This document shows, piece by piece, positions 34,652 through 43,388 of a stretch of DNA of 64,000 nucleotides. Source of the stretch: Hymenobacter glacieicola (GTDB lineage Bacteria > Bacteroidota > Bacteroidia > Cytophagales > Hymenobacteraceae); contig NZ_BMGS01000003.1 in assembly GCF_014640315.1 (NCBI RefSeq), positions 1 through 64,000 of the forward strand, read 5' to 3'. Both the position numbers and the translations under genes were made by a program. The first letter of the stretch is position 1. The number at the start of each line of letters is the position of its first letter. Below the pieces are notes generated by a model. The model made no database searches. It was not told the DNA's origin and worked only from the letters and a program-made list of their open reading frames with translations.

Positions 34652-35566
34652 CTAAATAGGTACGTTTACGTGGCGCTCGGCGTGGTAGCTGGAGCGCACC
34701 AGCGGGCCGCTTTCCACGTACTTCAGGCCGCGCTTCAGGCCTTCTTCCCGGTAGTGGGCGAAGAGGTCAGGGTGAATAAACTCGGCTACCTCAATGTGGC
34801 GCTTGGTTGGCTGCAAGTACTGACCCAGGGTCAGGATGTCGAGGCCGTTGGCGGCGAGGTCGTCCATGGCCTGGTACATCTCGTCCTTGGTTTCGCCCAG
34901 GCCCAGCATAATACCCGACTTGGTGCGCTTGCCAGCCTGCTTGGTGCGGCGAATTTGCTCCAGGCTCCGGTCGTACTTGGCCTGGGGACGCACGAGGCGG
35001 TAGAGGCTACCCACGGTTTCCATGTTGTGCGACACCACCTCCTGGCCGCCGGCAATCATGGTATCCAAGGCGTCCCAGTTGGCTTTCACGTCGGGAATCA
35101 GGGTTTCAATGGTAGTGGTAGGCGAAAGCAGCTTGGTTTGCACCACGGTTTCGTACCACACGCTGGCGCCCCGGTCCTTGAGCTCGTCGCGGTTGACGGA
35201 AGTAATAACGGCGTGCTTTACGCCCATGAGCTGAATGGCTTCGGCTACCCGGCGCGGCTCATCGAGGTCGTATTCGGTGGGGCGGCCGGTAGCCACCGCG
35301 CAGAACGAGCAGGAGCGCGTGCACACGTTGCCCAGAATCATGAAGGTAGCCGTACCCGCGCCCCAGCACTCCCCCATGTTTGGGCAGTTGCCGCTTTCGC
35401 AGATGGTATGCAGCTTGTGTTCATCCACCAGGCGGCGGACATTGGCGTAGGCCGGGCCCACGGGCAGCTTCACGCGCAGCCAATCGGGTTTGCGCGGTTT
35501 GGCAGGCGCTACGGGAGCAGCCGCCACGGGCTGAATGATGGGCAGGGTCAGCAACAGTTCATCCAT
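34652..35566 (-). CDS. lipA: Lipoyl synthase
   Basis: Radical-SAM enzyme that inserts two sulfurs into protein-bound octanoate to make the lipoyl cofactor. 304 residues. Both clusters are visible: the auxiliary cluster [12 protein letters not shown] and the radical-[11 protein letters not shown], followed by [10 protein letters not shown] and NVETL-type motifs and a terminal SSYHA with the conserved Ser. It would serve odhB, the glycine cleavage H protein and other 2-oxoacid dehydrogenases. The ATG at 35566 is 4 nt after an exact TACCTTTG, so the mRNA is probably leaderless. A longer frame upstream (35659) is therefore rejected. Confidence 0.97.
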   Translation of the reverse strand: MDELLLTLPIIQPVAAAPVAPAKPRKPDWLRVKLPVGPAYANVRRLVDEHKLHTICESGNCPNMGECWGAGTATFMILGNVCTRSCSFCAVATGRPTEYDLDEPRRVAEAIQLMGVKHAVITSVNRDELKDRGASVWYETVVQTKLLSPTTTIETLIPDVKANWDALDTMIAGGQEVVSHNMETVGSLYRLVRPQAKYDRSLEQIRRTKQAGKRTKSGIMLGLGETKDEMYQAMDDLAANGLDILTLGQYLQPTKRHIEVAEFIHPDLFAHYREEGLKRGLKYVESGPLVRSSYHAERHVNVPI

Positions 35567-35570
35567 GTTG

Positions 35571-35578
35571 CAAAGGTA
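35571..35578 (-). promoter_or_regulatory. Leaderless-type promoter box of lipA
   Basis: TACCTTTG on the minus strand, only 4 nt before the lipA ATG. The same spacing is seen before pheS. Confidence 0.6.
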
Positions 35579-35657
35579 AGGGGAATGGGTTGCTACAGAG
35601 TCAGCCTCTAAGACAATTCCGCCCCGCTTGTGGTTTCGCGGCTTCCCCGGAAAAGGC

Positions 35658-35693
35658 AACAGCCCCCGAAGGATGGCTCCGGGGGCTGTTTTT
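35658..35693 (-). terminator. Terminator of the beta-barrel-like gene
   Basis: Stem AACAGCCCCCG / CGGGGGCTGTT just after the stop at 35701, with T runs on either side. Confidence 0.75.
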
Positions 35694-35700
35694 CACTTTT

Positions 35701-36492
35701 TTAATTTCTGGTACCCAAGTAAAGCGTCAGGTAAACGGAGGGCAAAAACTGGTCGTTCAGGTCTTTGTCGGGTATCTGGGCCACCCGAATGATGGCGGGG
35801 TCCTTGGCGTAGGTTTCCAGCAGGAACCCCACTTCTACCCCGGCCACGGCATCCCGGTAGCGGCCGTACTCGAAGCTCAGGGCGCCGCGCAAGTGAGCCC
35901 CAAGGGCCGGCTTGGTTTCGCCAGCGCCCGAAAACAACGGCGCCCGGTCAACTATCAAATCGGGGGCCCGGTGAATGTCAGGATTGTACTGCTCGTTGCG
36001 GATGTCGGAGGCGCTGGGGTTGCCTTGGCCGTTGCTGTAGTCGTAGCTAATGTAATAGGGCATGAGCAACCCAATGGTAGGCCCGGCCCCCACCAGCGCA
36101 TTTACCTGCACGCCCGACTCCGGCGCCTTGCGGAAGATTACCCGCTGCAGGCCCACTGAGGGCCGGATGGCAAACAAATAGTTGCTTTTGCCATACACGT
36201 AGGAGCCGCCGTAGCGCGTGGCTACCTTCTGCTCCTTGGGGTGCTTGATTTCCACGGCCTCCAAGCTCCAGAAGCGCGACCAGTCCTGGTTCAGCAGGCG
36301 GGTGGAGCGCACGGAAGCGCCGCCAATCAGGCCGCCCCGGGTATTGAAGTTAACGCCGTAGGTAAATTCCTTGCGGTACGAAGGCTCATCGTTGCTGGAG
36401 GAAGTAACCTGGGTTTGCTGGGCCTGGGCCACCGGAGCAGCCCCCAGGGCTGCCAGCAGCAGGCCGCAGCCAAGAACGAACGGAGTGCGCAC
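35701..36492 (-). CDS. Predicted outer-membrane beta-barrel-type protein
   Basis: About 263 residues. A signal peptide (TPFVLGCGLLLAALGAAPVAQAQ) is followed by alternating, aromatic-rich strands (KEFTYGVNFNTRGGLIGGAS, YGKSNYLFAIRPSVGLQRV, VGAGPTIGLLMPYYISY) and a last strand ending in YLTLYLGTRN. This suggests a small outer-membrane barrel; function unknown. I chose the GTG at 36492: a TACTTTCG promoter box at 36561-36568 lies inside any longer frame, and the ATG at 36585 would leave almost no room before the divergent OsmC gene. Confidence 0.65.
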   Translation of the reverse strand: MRTPFVLGCGLLLAALGAAPVAQAQQTQVTSSSNDEPSYRKEFTYGVNFNTRGGLIGGASVRSTRLLNQDWSRFWSLEAVEIKHPKEQKVATRYGGSYVYGKSNYLFAIRPSVGLQRVIFRKAPESGVQVNALVGAGPTIGLLMPYYISYDYSNGQGNPSASDIRNEQYNPDIHRAPDLIVDRAPLFSGAGETKPALGAHLRGALSFEYGRYRDAVAGVEVGFLLETYAKDPAIIRVAQIPDKDLNDQFLPSVYLTLYLGTRN

Positions 36493-36560
36493 GGTTCGGG
36501 GAAGGAAGGAACGGTAGGAAAATTGTGGGCGCCGCAGCTTCAGACCACCGGCAACCCTAT

Positions 36561-36568
36561 CGAAAGTA
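36561..36568 (-). promoter_or_regulatory. Candidate -7 box of the beta-barrel-like gene
   Basis: TACTTTCG on the minus strand, one mismatch from TAnnTTTG, 68 nt before the GTG at 36492. Confidence 0.4.
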
Positions 36569-36610
36569 CGTAAATTTACCCGCATACCAGTACCTGATTT
36601 TCGATTTCCT

Positions 36611-37015
36611 ATGAGCACTGCCACCGCCCGCTACGCCGGCCATTTGCGCACCGAAGCTACTCACGTCGCCTCCGGCAACACCATCCTGACCGACGCTCCC
36701 GTGGACAACCACGGCCGGGGGGAGGCCTTTTCCCCCACTGACCTGGTAAGCGCTGCCTTGGGCTCCTGCATGATGACCATTATGGGCATCGTAGCCGAAC
36801 GCCACGGCCTTGACTTAACCGGGGCTAGCTGGGATGTAACCAAGCACATGCTGGCCGAACCCCGCCGCATCGGGCAGATTGACGTCACGTTTCGCCTGCC
36901 TGCTACCCTCACCGAGAAGGAGCAAACCATCCTGGAAAATGCGGCGCGCACCTGCCCGGTAGCCCTAAGTTTAAACCCGGAAATCCGCCAGGAGGTTCGG
37001 TTTATTTACGAGTAG
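36611..37015 (+). CDS. OsmC-family peroxiredoxin-like protein
   Basis: 134 residues, normal for OsmC/Ohr-type proteins. The two reactive Cys are present: one in SAALGSCMMTIMG and one in AARTCPVALSL. The C-terminal VRFIY strand is also typical. Members reduce organic hydroperoxides with a Cys pair. The next gene encodes YtxJ, another thiol protein, on the opposite strand. A palindromic repeat element fills the gap after the stop codon. Confidence 0.9.
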   Translation: MSTATARYAGHLRTEATHVASGNTILTDAPVDNHGRGEAFSPTDLVSAALGSCMMTIMGIVAERHGLDLTGASWDVTKHMLAEPRRIGQIDVTFRLPATLTEKEQTILENAARTCPVALSLNPEIRQEVRFIYE

Positions 37016-37220
37016 TAAAACGGTGATTCAGTGAGTTATAGTTACCGCTGGTGCAAGAAACCACCAGTCACCTAAACTTGCGCAGGACCTTATTAGGCAT
37101 GAACGGGTCGTTGGTACGAGGTCGTGCTAGCCTGATAAGGTCCTGCGCGTTGCTTAGGATGCCGGACGGTTTCAATTCGTCAGTTTCACTGCATCACTAC
37201 CTCGCTAACTCACCGAATCA
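37016..37220. repeat. Nested palindromic element between convergent genes, copy 2
   Basis: Inner arms 37081-37098 and 37130-37147 pair with one mismatch (CGCAGGACCTTATTAGGC). Outer arms (GGTGATTCAGTGAGTTA near 37022 and TAACTCACCGAATCACT near 37206) also pair. It fills the whole gap between the OsmC and YtxJ stop codons. The inner core is homologous to copy 1 at 28746-28942 when read in reverse; the outer arms differ. Confidence 0.8.
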
Positions 37221-37562
37221 CTATTTCACCAATTGAGCTACCTCGCTCAGGCGGATGCCCATGTGGGAGGCGTCGTAGCTGCACTCGCCGTTTTGGATCA
37301 GCAGCAGTTGGGGCGATTCGTGACGGACGCCGAATTTCTCGGCTATTTCGCTGGAAATGGGCCGGAAGCGCAGCAGATCGAGGTAGTAGAGCTTGGTAGC
37401 CGACAGGCCCACCTCGTCCCACTGGCGCTCTACCTTGCCTTTAGCCGCGGCGCTGATAGAGCAGGAAGTGCTGTGTTTGAAGATAAGAACCGGGTGCTCG
37501 TATGATTCGCGGACGATATCAGAAAGCTGCTCGGATTGCGTCAGGGGTTGCCAGGGAGTCAT
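37221..37562 (-). CDS. ytxJ: YtxJ-type bacillithiol-linked redox protein (monothiol bacilliredoxin)
   Basis: 113 residues with a thioredoxin-like fold. The single active Cys is in FKHSTSCSIS (Cys34), then YYLDLLRFRPISSEIAEKF, the cis-Pro region HESPQLLLI, and the end SYDASH. Proteins of this family are found in bacteria making bacillithiol and are thought to remove bacillithiol from mixed disulfides. This implies the organism makes bacillithiol. It is first or alone in a minus-strand run with two small envelope protein genes upstream (12 nt and about 105 nt spacing). Confidence 0.88.
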   Translation of the reverse strand: MTPWQPLTQSEQLSDIVRESYEHPVLIFKHSTSCSISAAAKGKVERQWDEVGLSATKLYYLDLLRFRPISSEIAEKFGVRHESPQLLLIQNGECSYDASHMGIRLSEVAQLVK

Positions 37563-37573
37563 GGGCGGGGTGA

Positions 37574-37906
37574 TTATTGGGAACTAGATTCTTTCTTCTT
37601 CCGAAGACGAAAACTCGCGCGGGATGGTTCGGTTACGCGCGGCGTACCGGTGCGGTCAAACTGGTAACTGGCCCGACCATCGGTAGGTTTGGCCGCCGCC
37701 TGCCGTCCGCTGCCGGCATGCTTGAGTTCGGCTTTCGTGACCGTCAGGTGCGACTCTTTGTATTCACCCTGGAACTGGGCGGCTTCGCGCAGGGCGCGGC
37801 GGTTGGCGGCGCGCTGCTGGGCCGGCGAAGTAGATTCCAGTTGCGCCTGGGCCCCGGTGCTTACTAGGCTAACCAACGCGAAAGTAGTGAGGAACAAGTA
37901 GCGCAT
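37574..37906 (-). CDS. Small secreted basic protein
   Basis: 110 residues. A signal peptide (LFLTTFALVSLVSTGAQAQ) is followed by a polar, Ala/Arg/Lys-rich sequence without clear domains. The segment GRASYQFDRTGTPRVTEP resembles AGAYARYDRSGRRDEEN in the protein at 45611-45958, so the two may be distantly related. Function unknown. The ATG at 37906 is used because it begins the signal peptide; 30 upstream codons are discarded. Confidence 0.6.
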   Translation of the reverse strand: MRYLFLTTFALVSLVSTGAQAQLESTSPAQQRAANRRALREAAQFQGEYKESHLTVTKAELKHAGSGRQAAAKPTDGRASYQFDRTGTPRVTEPSRASFRLRKKKESSSQ

Positions 37907-38011
37907 AGAGGAAGAAGGATAACGTGAGGGGTAGAGAAATAAGCCGCCACCCGAACAGCGGGCCAGCCCCAAGATAACCCTGATACGGCAGGGCAACCAG
38001 GGTAGCTCGTT

Positions 38012-38338
38012 TTACTGCATGAAATCGGGCAGCGTAATACCCAGAATTTTACGCTGCCCCACTTTGCGCTTCAGGCGCCGCCGCTCGTACTTGGGCTTCT
38101 TGAGCAGCCCGTTTTTGTCGTAGCTGTTTTTCTTGGTTTTCACGGCTTCTTTCTCCACGTCCAGGGCCCGCCCGTCGGCCGATTCATTGTCGGGGTTGCT
38201 GGCTTTCTTGACTTTGGGCTGGGGCGGCCCCGTTGGGCTGGGCAGGCGGTAGCGGTGGCAGGCCGAAGCCGTGAGCAGCAGCAAAGCCGCCAGCATCAGC
38301 AGCCGTATACGCGCGCCGGAAGCAGTTAACACGTTCAT
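38012..38338 (-). CDS. Small basic lipoprotein
   Basis: 108 residues. The signal peptide LLMLAALLLLTASAC ends in a lipobox. The mature part is Lys/Arg/Pro-rich (PKVKKASN, KTKKNSYDKNG, KPKYERRRLKRKVGQRK) and shows no recognised domain. It lies 61 nt from the stop of the fused E1 gene on the same strand. Function unknown. Confidence 0.6.
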   Translation of the reverse strand: MNVLTASGARIRLLMLAALLLLTASACHRYRLPSPTGPPQPKVKKASNPDNESADGRALDVEKEAVKTKKNSYDKNGLLKKPKYERRRLKRKVGQRKILGITLPDFMQ

Positions 38339-38399
38339 TTCAAGTTCAAATCAGCTTCTTGTCAGCGGGACAGAGGACGCAAATTACAGATTTCGCGGG

Positions 38400-40457
38400 C
38401 TAGTAGCTGCGCAGCTTGGCCACGGTTTCGCGCAGACGCTGCTGGGGCAGAAACACCTTCTCCAGGGGCGGGGCGAAGGGCACGGCCGTGTCCAGGGAGG
38501 CCACGCGGTGCACCGGCGCATCGAGGTGGGTAAAGCAGTGCTCGGCAATCCAGGCGGCTATTTCGCCGCCCAGGCCGCCTACCAGCGTGTCCTCGTGCAG
38601 AATGATAACGCGGCCGGTTTTCTCCACGGTCTGGCGCACGGCTTCCGTATCCCAGGGCAGCAGGGTACGCAGGTCCAGAATATCAGCCGAAAGGCCTACC
38701 TCCTCCGCCAACGCCAGGGCCCAGTGCACACCGGCCCCGTAGGTGATAATGCTCATTTCGTCGCCTTCCCGCACCAGGGCTGCTTTGCCGATGGGCGTGG
38801 TGTAGTAGGCGTCGGGCACGGGCGCCGAAACGCTGCGGTAGAGCAGCTTGTGCTCGAAGAACATGACCGGGTTGGGGTCCTCAATGGCGGCGCAGAGCAA
38901 GCCTTTGGCATCCACGGGGTTGCTCGGAAACACCACTTTCAGGCCCGGGGTGTGGGTAAACCAGGCCTCGTTGCTTTGGGAGTGGAAGGGACCGGCCGCG
39001 GTGCCCGCGCCGGTGGGCATGCGCACCACCACATCGGCGTTCTGGTCCCAGCGGTAGTGGCTTTTGGCCAGGTTGTTTACAATCTGGTTGAAGCCGCAGG
39101 TCACAAAATCGGCAAACTGCATTTCCACCATGGCCTTTTTGCCCTTGATGCTCAGGCCCAGGCTAGCCCCCACAATAGCCGACTCGCAGAGGGGTGTATT
39201 GCGCACCCGGCCCTTGCCAAACTGCTGCACAAAGCCTTCCGTGACTTTGAACACGCCGCCATAGTCGGCAATGTCTTGGCCCATGAGCACCAACTCGGGG
39301 TAGCGCTCCATGCTCTGGCGCAGCCCGTCGGAAATGGCATCGACGTAGCGCTTGTCGGTAGTATTTAGAGGTGAGAGCTCAGTACTAAGAGCTGAGAACT
39401 GAGAGTTAAGCGGCGAAATAGCTACAGCTGCTATTTCCTGTGCTCTAAGTTCTAGGCTCTCATCTCTACTATCTCCAGTTGGCGCGTACATATCGGCCAG
39501 CTCCTGGCGAGCATCGGCCGTGGGCATGGGGGTAGCGTCGGCGATGCGCAGGCCTTCCTCAATTTCACGCTTGATGGTTTCGCGGTAGCGCATGCGGGCT
39601 TCCTCGTCCAGGATGCCCTCCTGCAGCAGCCACTTCTCGTAATTCTCGACCGGGTCTTTCTGGGCCCACTCCTCAAACAGCTCCTGGGGCACGTACTTGG
39701 TGCCACTGGCTTCCTCGTGGCCGCGCATCCGGAAGGTAAGCGCCTCCAGCAGCACGGGCCGCGGGTTCTGGCGCAGGTCCTCAGCTAGGCGGCGCACCGT
39801 GTCGTACACTTCCAGCACGTTGTTGCCATCGACCTGCACGGCTTCCATACCGTAGGCCGGGCCCTTGTCCACGAAGTAGCGGAAGCGGAACTGCTCCCGG
39901 CTGGGCGTGCTCAGGCCGTAGCCGTTGTTTTCAATGATGAAGATGACGGGCAGCTCCCACACGGCAGCCACGTTCAGGGCCTCGTGAAAATCACCCTCCG
40001 AAGCGCCCCCGTCGCCGCTGTACGTGATGGTTACTTTAGGCTTCTCGTCGAGCTTATCGGCCAGGGCAATGCCGCCCGCTACGGCCAGTTGGGGGCCCAG
40101 GTGCGAAATCATGCCCACGATGTGGTGCTCGTTGGTGCCGAAGTGAAACGACCGGTCGCGGCCCTTGGTGAAGCCCGTGGTTTTGCCCTGCCACTGCGCA
40201 AACAGCCGGTCCAGAGGCACGTTGCGGCCCGTGAATACGCCCAGGTTCCGGTGCAGGGGCAGGATGTACTCGTCGGGTTCCAGGGCCAGGGTGCTGCCCA
40301 CCGAAATGGCTTCCTGCCCGATGCCCGAAAACCACTTGCTTACCTTGCCCTGGCGCAGCAGAATGAGCATTTTTTCCTCAATCATCCGAGGCTTGAGCAG
40401 GCCCTGGTACAGGTGCAGCAGCGTATCGTTGGCGTAGTCCTTGCGGTCGAAGTTCAT
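38400..40457 (-). CDS. Fused E1 alpha/beta 2-oxoacid dehydrogenase (branched-chain type)
   Basis: 685 residues combining both E1 subunits in one chain. The alpha half has the thiamine motif GDGGASEGDFHEA (148-160) followed by IIENNGYGLSTP, and the phosphorylation-loop-like FRMRGHEEASG. The beta half begins near residue 365 (KRYVDAISDGLRQSMER) and has GQDIADYGGVFKVTEGF and VVRMPTGAG. It oxidatively decarboxylates branched-chain or related 2-oxoacids and loads an E2 lipoyl group; no E2 for it is in the window, while lpdA could be its E3. Residues about 331-364, joining the halves, are encoded by an imperfect palindrome (39367-39467) that looks like inserted non-coding repeat. The ATG at 40457 is used; 11 upstream codons are dropped. 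Confidence 0.92.
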   Translation of the reverse strand: MNFDRKDYANDTLLHLYQGLLKPRMIEEKMLILLRQGKVSKWFSGIGQEAISVGSTLALEPDEYILPLHRNLGVFTGRNVPLDRLFAQWQGKTTGFTKGRDRSFHFGTNEHHIVGMISHLGPQLAVAGGIALADKLDEKPKVTITYSGDGGASEGDFHEALNVAAVWELPVIFIIENNGYGLSTPSREQFRFRYFVDKGPAYGMEAVQVDGNNVLEVYDTVRRLAEDLRQNPRPVLLEALTFRMRGHEEASGTKYVPQELFEEWAQKDPVENYEKWLLQEGILDEEARMRYRETIKREIEEGLRIADATPMPTADARQELADMYAPTGDSRDESLELRAQEIAAVAISPLNSQFSALSTELSPLNTTDKRYVDAISDGLRQSMERYPELVLMGQDIADYGGVFKVTEGFVQQFGKGRVRNTPLCESAIVGASLGLSIKGKKAMVEMQFADFVTCGFNQIVNNLAKSHYRWDQNADVVVRMPTGAGTAAGPFHSQSNEAWFTHTPGLKVVFPSNPVDAKGLLCAAIEDPNPVMFFEHKLLYRSVSAPVPDAYYTTPIGKAALVREGDEMSIITYGAGVHWALALAEEVGLSADILDLRTLLPWDTEAVRQTVEKTGRVIILHEDTLVGGLGGEIAAWIAEHCFTHLDAPVHRVASLDTAVPFAPPLEKVFLPQQRLRETVAKLRSY
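39367..39467. repeat. Imperfect palindromic insertion read in frame inside the E1 gene
   Basis: The left arm AGAGGTGAGAGC and right arm GCTCTCATCTCT pair, with further pairing inward (AGTACTAAGAGC / GCTCTAAGTTCT). The base composition is much more AT-rich than the gene around it. It encodes a Ser/Leu-rich linker between the alpha and beta halves. About 101-102 bp long, so the reading frame stays open. Confidence 0.65.
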
Positions 40458-40558
40458 CGGGAGGTAGCAGGTAGTGGTGGGTAGGGCCAAAAGTACGGGT
40501 TTGGGTTGGAAGGGAAATTATCGGCTGGGCTTTATGGATTCGGCTGCGGCCGGGCATC

Positions 40559-40566
40559 TATCTTCG
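40559..40566 (+). promoter_or_regulatory. Candidate -7 box of the SusC-like gene
   Basis: TATCTTCG, one mismatch from TAnnTTTG, 29 nt before the ATG at 40595. Confidence 0.4.
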
Positions 40567-40594
40567 GGACCGACTTCCTCCCTACCCATTCGCT

Positions 40595-43267
40595 ATGGCC
40601 CGACTACTACCATTCAGTTTATTCTTTCCACTCTCCCTTCCAGCCCTGGCCCAGCAGCCCGATAGCCTCGCTTCGCGCCGCGTGGGGACGGTGATAAACT
40701 CTGCCAGCAGCTTACCTAATACTATTGTTCAAGATAGCACGATAGATAATAGACTATATCACAGGGTTAAAGGTGTTAGAATTCAATCACATCATTTCAC
40801 GTCCTACCTTCCCCTGCAAGAGCAACTCCGCCAGATAGCCGGGGTGCAGGTCACGCCGTATTCCGGCGCGCCGGGAGCCCAGGTGGCGGTGCGCATCCGG
40901 GGGGCGGCCAGCCTCTCCAATAACGCGCAGCCGCTGTACGTGGTGGATGGCATGCCGGTATTTCAGCACACCTTCCGGCCGAACGGGGTGAGCTTGCTGG
41001 GCGGGGTAGTGCCGGCCGAAGTGCAGGAGCTGGACAGCAATCCGCTGCTGAGCATTCCCAATGAGGACATCGAGCGGGTAGAAATCCTGAAAGGCGCCTA
41101 CGAAACTGCCCTCTACGGCTCCCAGGGAATTAACGGGGTGGTGCGCATCACTACCCGCCGGGGCCAAACGGGCAAGCCGCGCCTCAGCTACGCTGGCTAC
41201 GGCGGCGCGCAGCAGGCCCGCTACCGCTACGATTTGCTGGACGCCCAGCAGTACGCGGCCCTGCGCAATGAAGTAACCCAACGGGCCGGCCAGCCCCCGC
41301 AGTATAGCGCCGCCCAACTGGCTGCTTTCGGCCGGGGTACCGACTGGCAGGAGAAGCTGCTGCGCACCGCGGCCGTGCAGGAGCATCACCTGGGCCTGTC
41401 GGGTGGCACGCCCACCACGCGCTACTACGCCGCCGCCGACTACCTGAACCAGCAGGGCGTGGTGCTAAACTCCCGGCTGCGCCGCTACGCCGCCCGCGCG
41501 GCCATTACCCAGCAACTCGGGCAGCGCCTGCACGTTGAGGCCGCCGGCAGCCTCAGCCAGACCGAGCAGCGCGTACCGGCGTACTATACCTTGCGCAATG
41601 CGCTGTTTGCTCTGCCCACGCAATCGGAGACGGACAACCCCAACCCCGGCTACTACGTGAACCCCGTGGCGCAGGCCCGGCAGAGCTACCAAACGCCGGA
41701 GCAGCGGCGGCTTCTGACCCAGGTGGGGGTCCGCTACGAAGTGGCAGCCGGCCTTGCGGTGGAGGTCCGCGGTAACCTGGAGCGGGCCACGCTCCGCAGC
41801 CGCTCCTACCAGCCAGCTTTTTCCTCGCTTCCGGCCGGCGAGAACGGCAACCTTACGTTTACCTACCGCCAGTGGGTGGTAAATCCGGCTTTACGCTACG
41901 CCCGCAGCTTTGGCGGGGAGCGGCACGCGGTAACGGCCAGCCTGGAGACCATGCGCCAAGACCGCCAGAACACGGCAAAGCAGATTAGCTATCCTCCTGG
42001 CTCTACTCCCGGGTCTTTGGCAGCTAGCGGCAGCACGGCGCAGGCCCGGCTGAATTTCTACCAGCTCACGGCGGGCTATACCTTTGATGAGCGGTATCAG
42101 GTGCGCGGCACCCTGCGCCGCGACGGGTCCAGCACCTTCGCGGCCCATGACCGGTGGAGCTGGCTACCGGGGGCGCAGGTGCTGTGGCACGCGGCCAAGG
42201 AAAAGTTTTGGGCCTCCGCCCCTAGTAAGCTGGATGTGTGGGTAGGCTGGGGGCGCACTTCAGGAGGAGGCAACCACGGGCGCAACTTCTTTCAGATTCC
42301 GGTACCGGGCCCGGGCGGCCAGACGCAGCTGCTGCCCGTGTTTCTGCCGGAGCTCACCCAGCAGGCCGATGCGGGCATCGAGGCCAGCCTCCTTAACGGC
42401 CACCTCACCGTAACGGCCCAGGCCTACGCGCGCCGCACTACCAGCACCACCTACCTGCCTGGTTTCCCCCTTACCCCCGGCGCGGCCGAGAATGACTATG
42501 TGCGCAACACCGGCCTGGAGCTGACGCTGCACAGCACATGGCGGGCGGGCCCGCTGCAAGGCAGCAGCTGGCTGGCCGCCGCCGCCAACCGCAACCGGTT
42601 TGAGGCGGGCCGCACTGCCAGCTCCTACTTTTTCCCTTATCAACGCACACTGGACGAGCAGCCCCTGGGTACCTTCTACGGGTACCGCACCCAGGGCCTG
42701 GATGCCGCCGGCAACCTGCGCTACCAGGATGTGAACGGCAATGGGTATACTGATTTTCAGGACCGGGAGCCGCTGGGCGGCGGCCTGCCCCGGCAGCTGC
42801 TGAGCCTGGGCCAGCAGCTTTCCTACCAGCGCCTTTCCCTGCAGGCCCAGCTCGACGGTATGTTTGGCTACCAGGTGAACAATACCAACCTGTATGACCT
42901 GGATTCGCCTACCAGCTTTACCAACGCCTCCACCCGCGTTCTGAGCCGCTGGACGCCTGCCTCCCCCAACACCGAGGTACCGGCCGCCGGCAGTAACCTG
43001 CCGCTGGGCCCGGTCAGCACTTACACCTTACAGTCGGGCAGCCATGTGCGCCTGTCGGCTCTCACAGCCAGCTACAAGGTGTGGGAGCACGACCTTCGCG
43101 CTGTCACCCTGTGGGTAGGCGGGCAAAATTTGCTGGTTTTAAGTAAATACCGGGGCTACGACCCTAACGTCAGCTCGGCCGGCTCCGACAACCAGCAGCC
43201 CGGCCTGGATGCCGGGGCCTACCCCGTAGCCCGCACCATACTTCTGGGCGTACGGGCCACGTTGTAA
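40595..43267 (+). CDS. SusC/RagA-like TonB-dependent outer-membrane receptor
   Basis: 890 residues. A signal peptide (LLPFSLFFPLSLPALAQ) leads to a plug domain with the SusC signatures VRIRGAASLSNNAQPLYVVDGMPV and ERVEILKGAYETALYGSQGINGVV, then a 22-strand-type barrel ending in TILLGVRATL. These import ligands across the outer membrane with TonB energy, usually glycans or peptides, together with a SusD lipoprotein. It lacks the usual N-terminal carboxypeptidase-regulatory domain, and no susD gene follows. Codons at about 40711-40798 (residues 40-68) are AT-rich compared with the rest, where that missing domain would sit. The ligand is unknown. Confidence 0.93.
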   Translation: MARLLPFSLFFPLSLPALAQQPDSLASRRVGTVINSASSLPNTIVQDSTIDNRLYHRVKGVRIQSHHFTSYLPLQEQLRQIAGVQVTPYSGAPGAQVAVRIRGAASLSNNAQPLYVVDGMPVFQHTFRPNGVSLLGGVVPAEVQELDSNPLLSIPNEDIERVEILKGAYETALYGSQGINGVVRITTRRGQTGKPRLSYAGYGGAQQARYRYDLLDAQQYAALRNEVTQRAGQPPQYSAAQLAAFGRGTDWQEKLLRTAAVQEHHLGLSGGTPTTRYYAAADYLNQQGVVLNSRLRRYAARAAITQQLGQRLHVEAAGSLSQTEQRVPAYYTLRNALFALPTQSETDNPNPGYYVNPVAQARQSYQTPEQRRLLTQVGVRYEVAAGLAVEVRGNLERATLRSRSYQPAFSSLPAGENGNLTFTYRQWVVNPALRYARSFGGERHAVTASLETMRQDRQNTAKQISYPPGSTPGSLAASGSTAQARLNFYQLTAGYTFDERYQVRGTLRRDGSSTFAAHDRWSWLPGAQVLWHAAKEKFWASAPSKLDVWVGWGRTSGGGNHGRNFFQIPVPGPGGQTQLLPVFLPELTQQADAGIEASLLNGHLTVTAQAYARRTTSTTYLPGFPLTPGAAENDYVRNTGLELTLHSTWRAGPLQGSSWLAAAANRNRFEAGRTASSYFFPYQRTLDEQPLGTFYGYRTQGLDAAGNLRYQDVNGNGYTDFQDREPLGGGLPRQLLSLGQQLSYQRLSLQAQLDGMFGYQVNNTNLYDLDSPTSFTNASTRVLSRWTPASPNTEVPAAGSNLPLGPVSTYTLQSGSHVRLSALTASYKVWEHDLRAVTLWVGGQNLLVLSKYRGYDPNVSSAGSDNQQPGLDAGAYPVARTILLGVRATL

Positions 43268-43388
43268 GCTTTCGGCCCGCAACGGCCCACGCCTTCCCGG
43301 GCCCTACCCCACCGCCCGACCCGAAACTATCAATCCGGGCCGCTGGTTATCCTTCACAGTACTTTTCAGACTCTCCTTTGCCCCGCGC

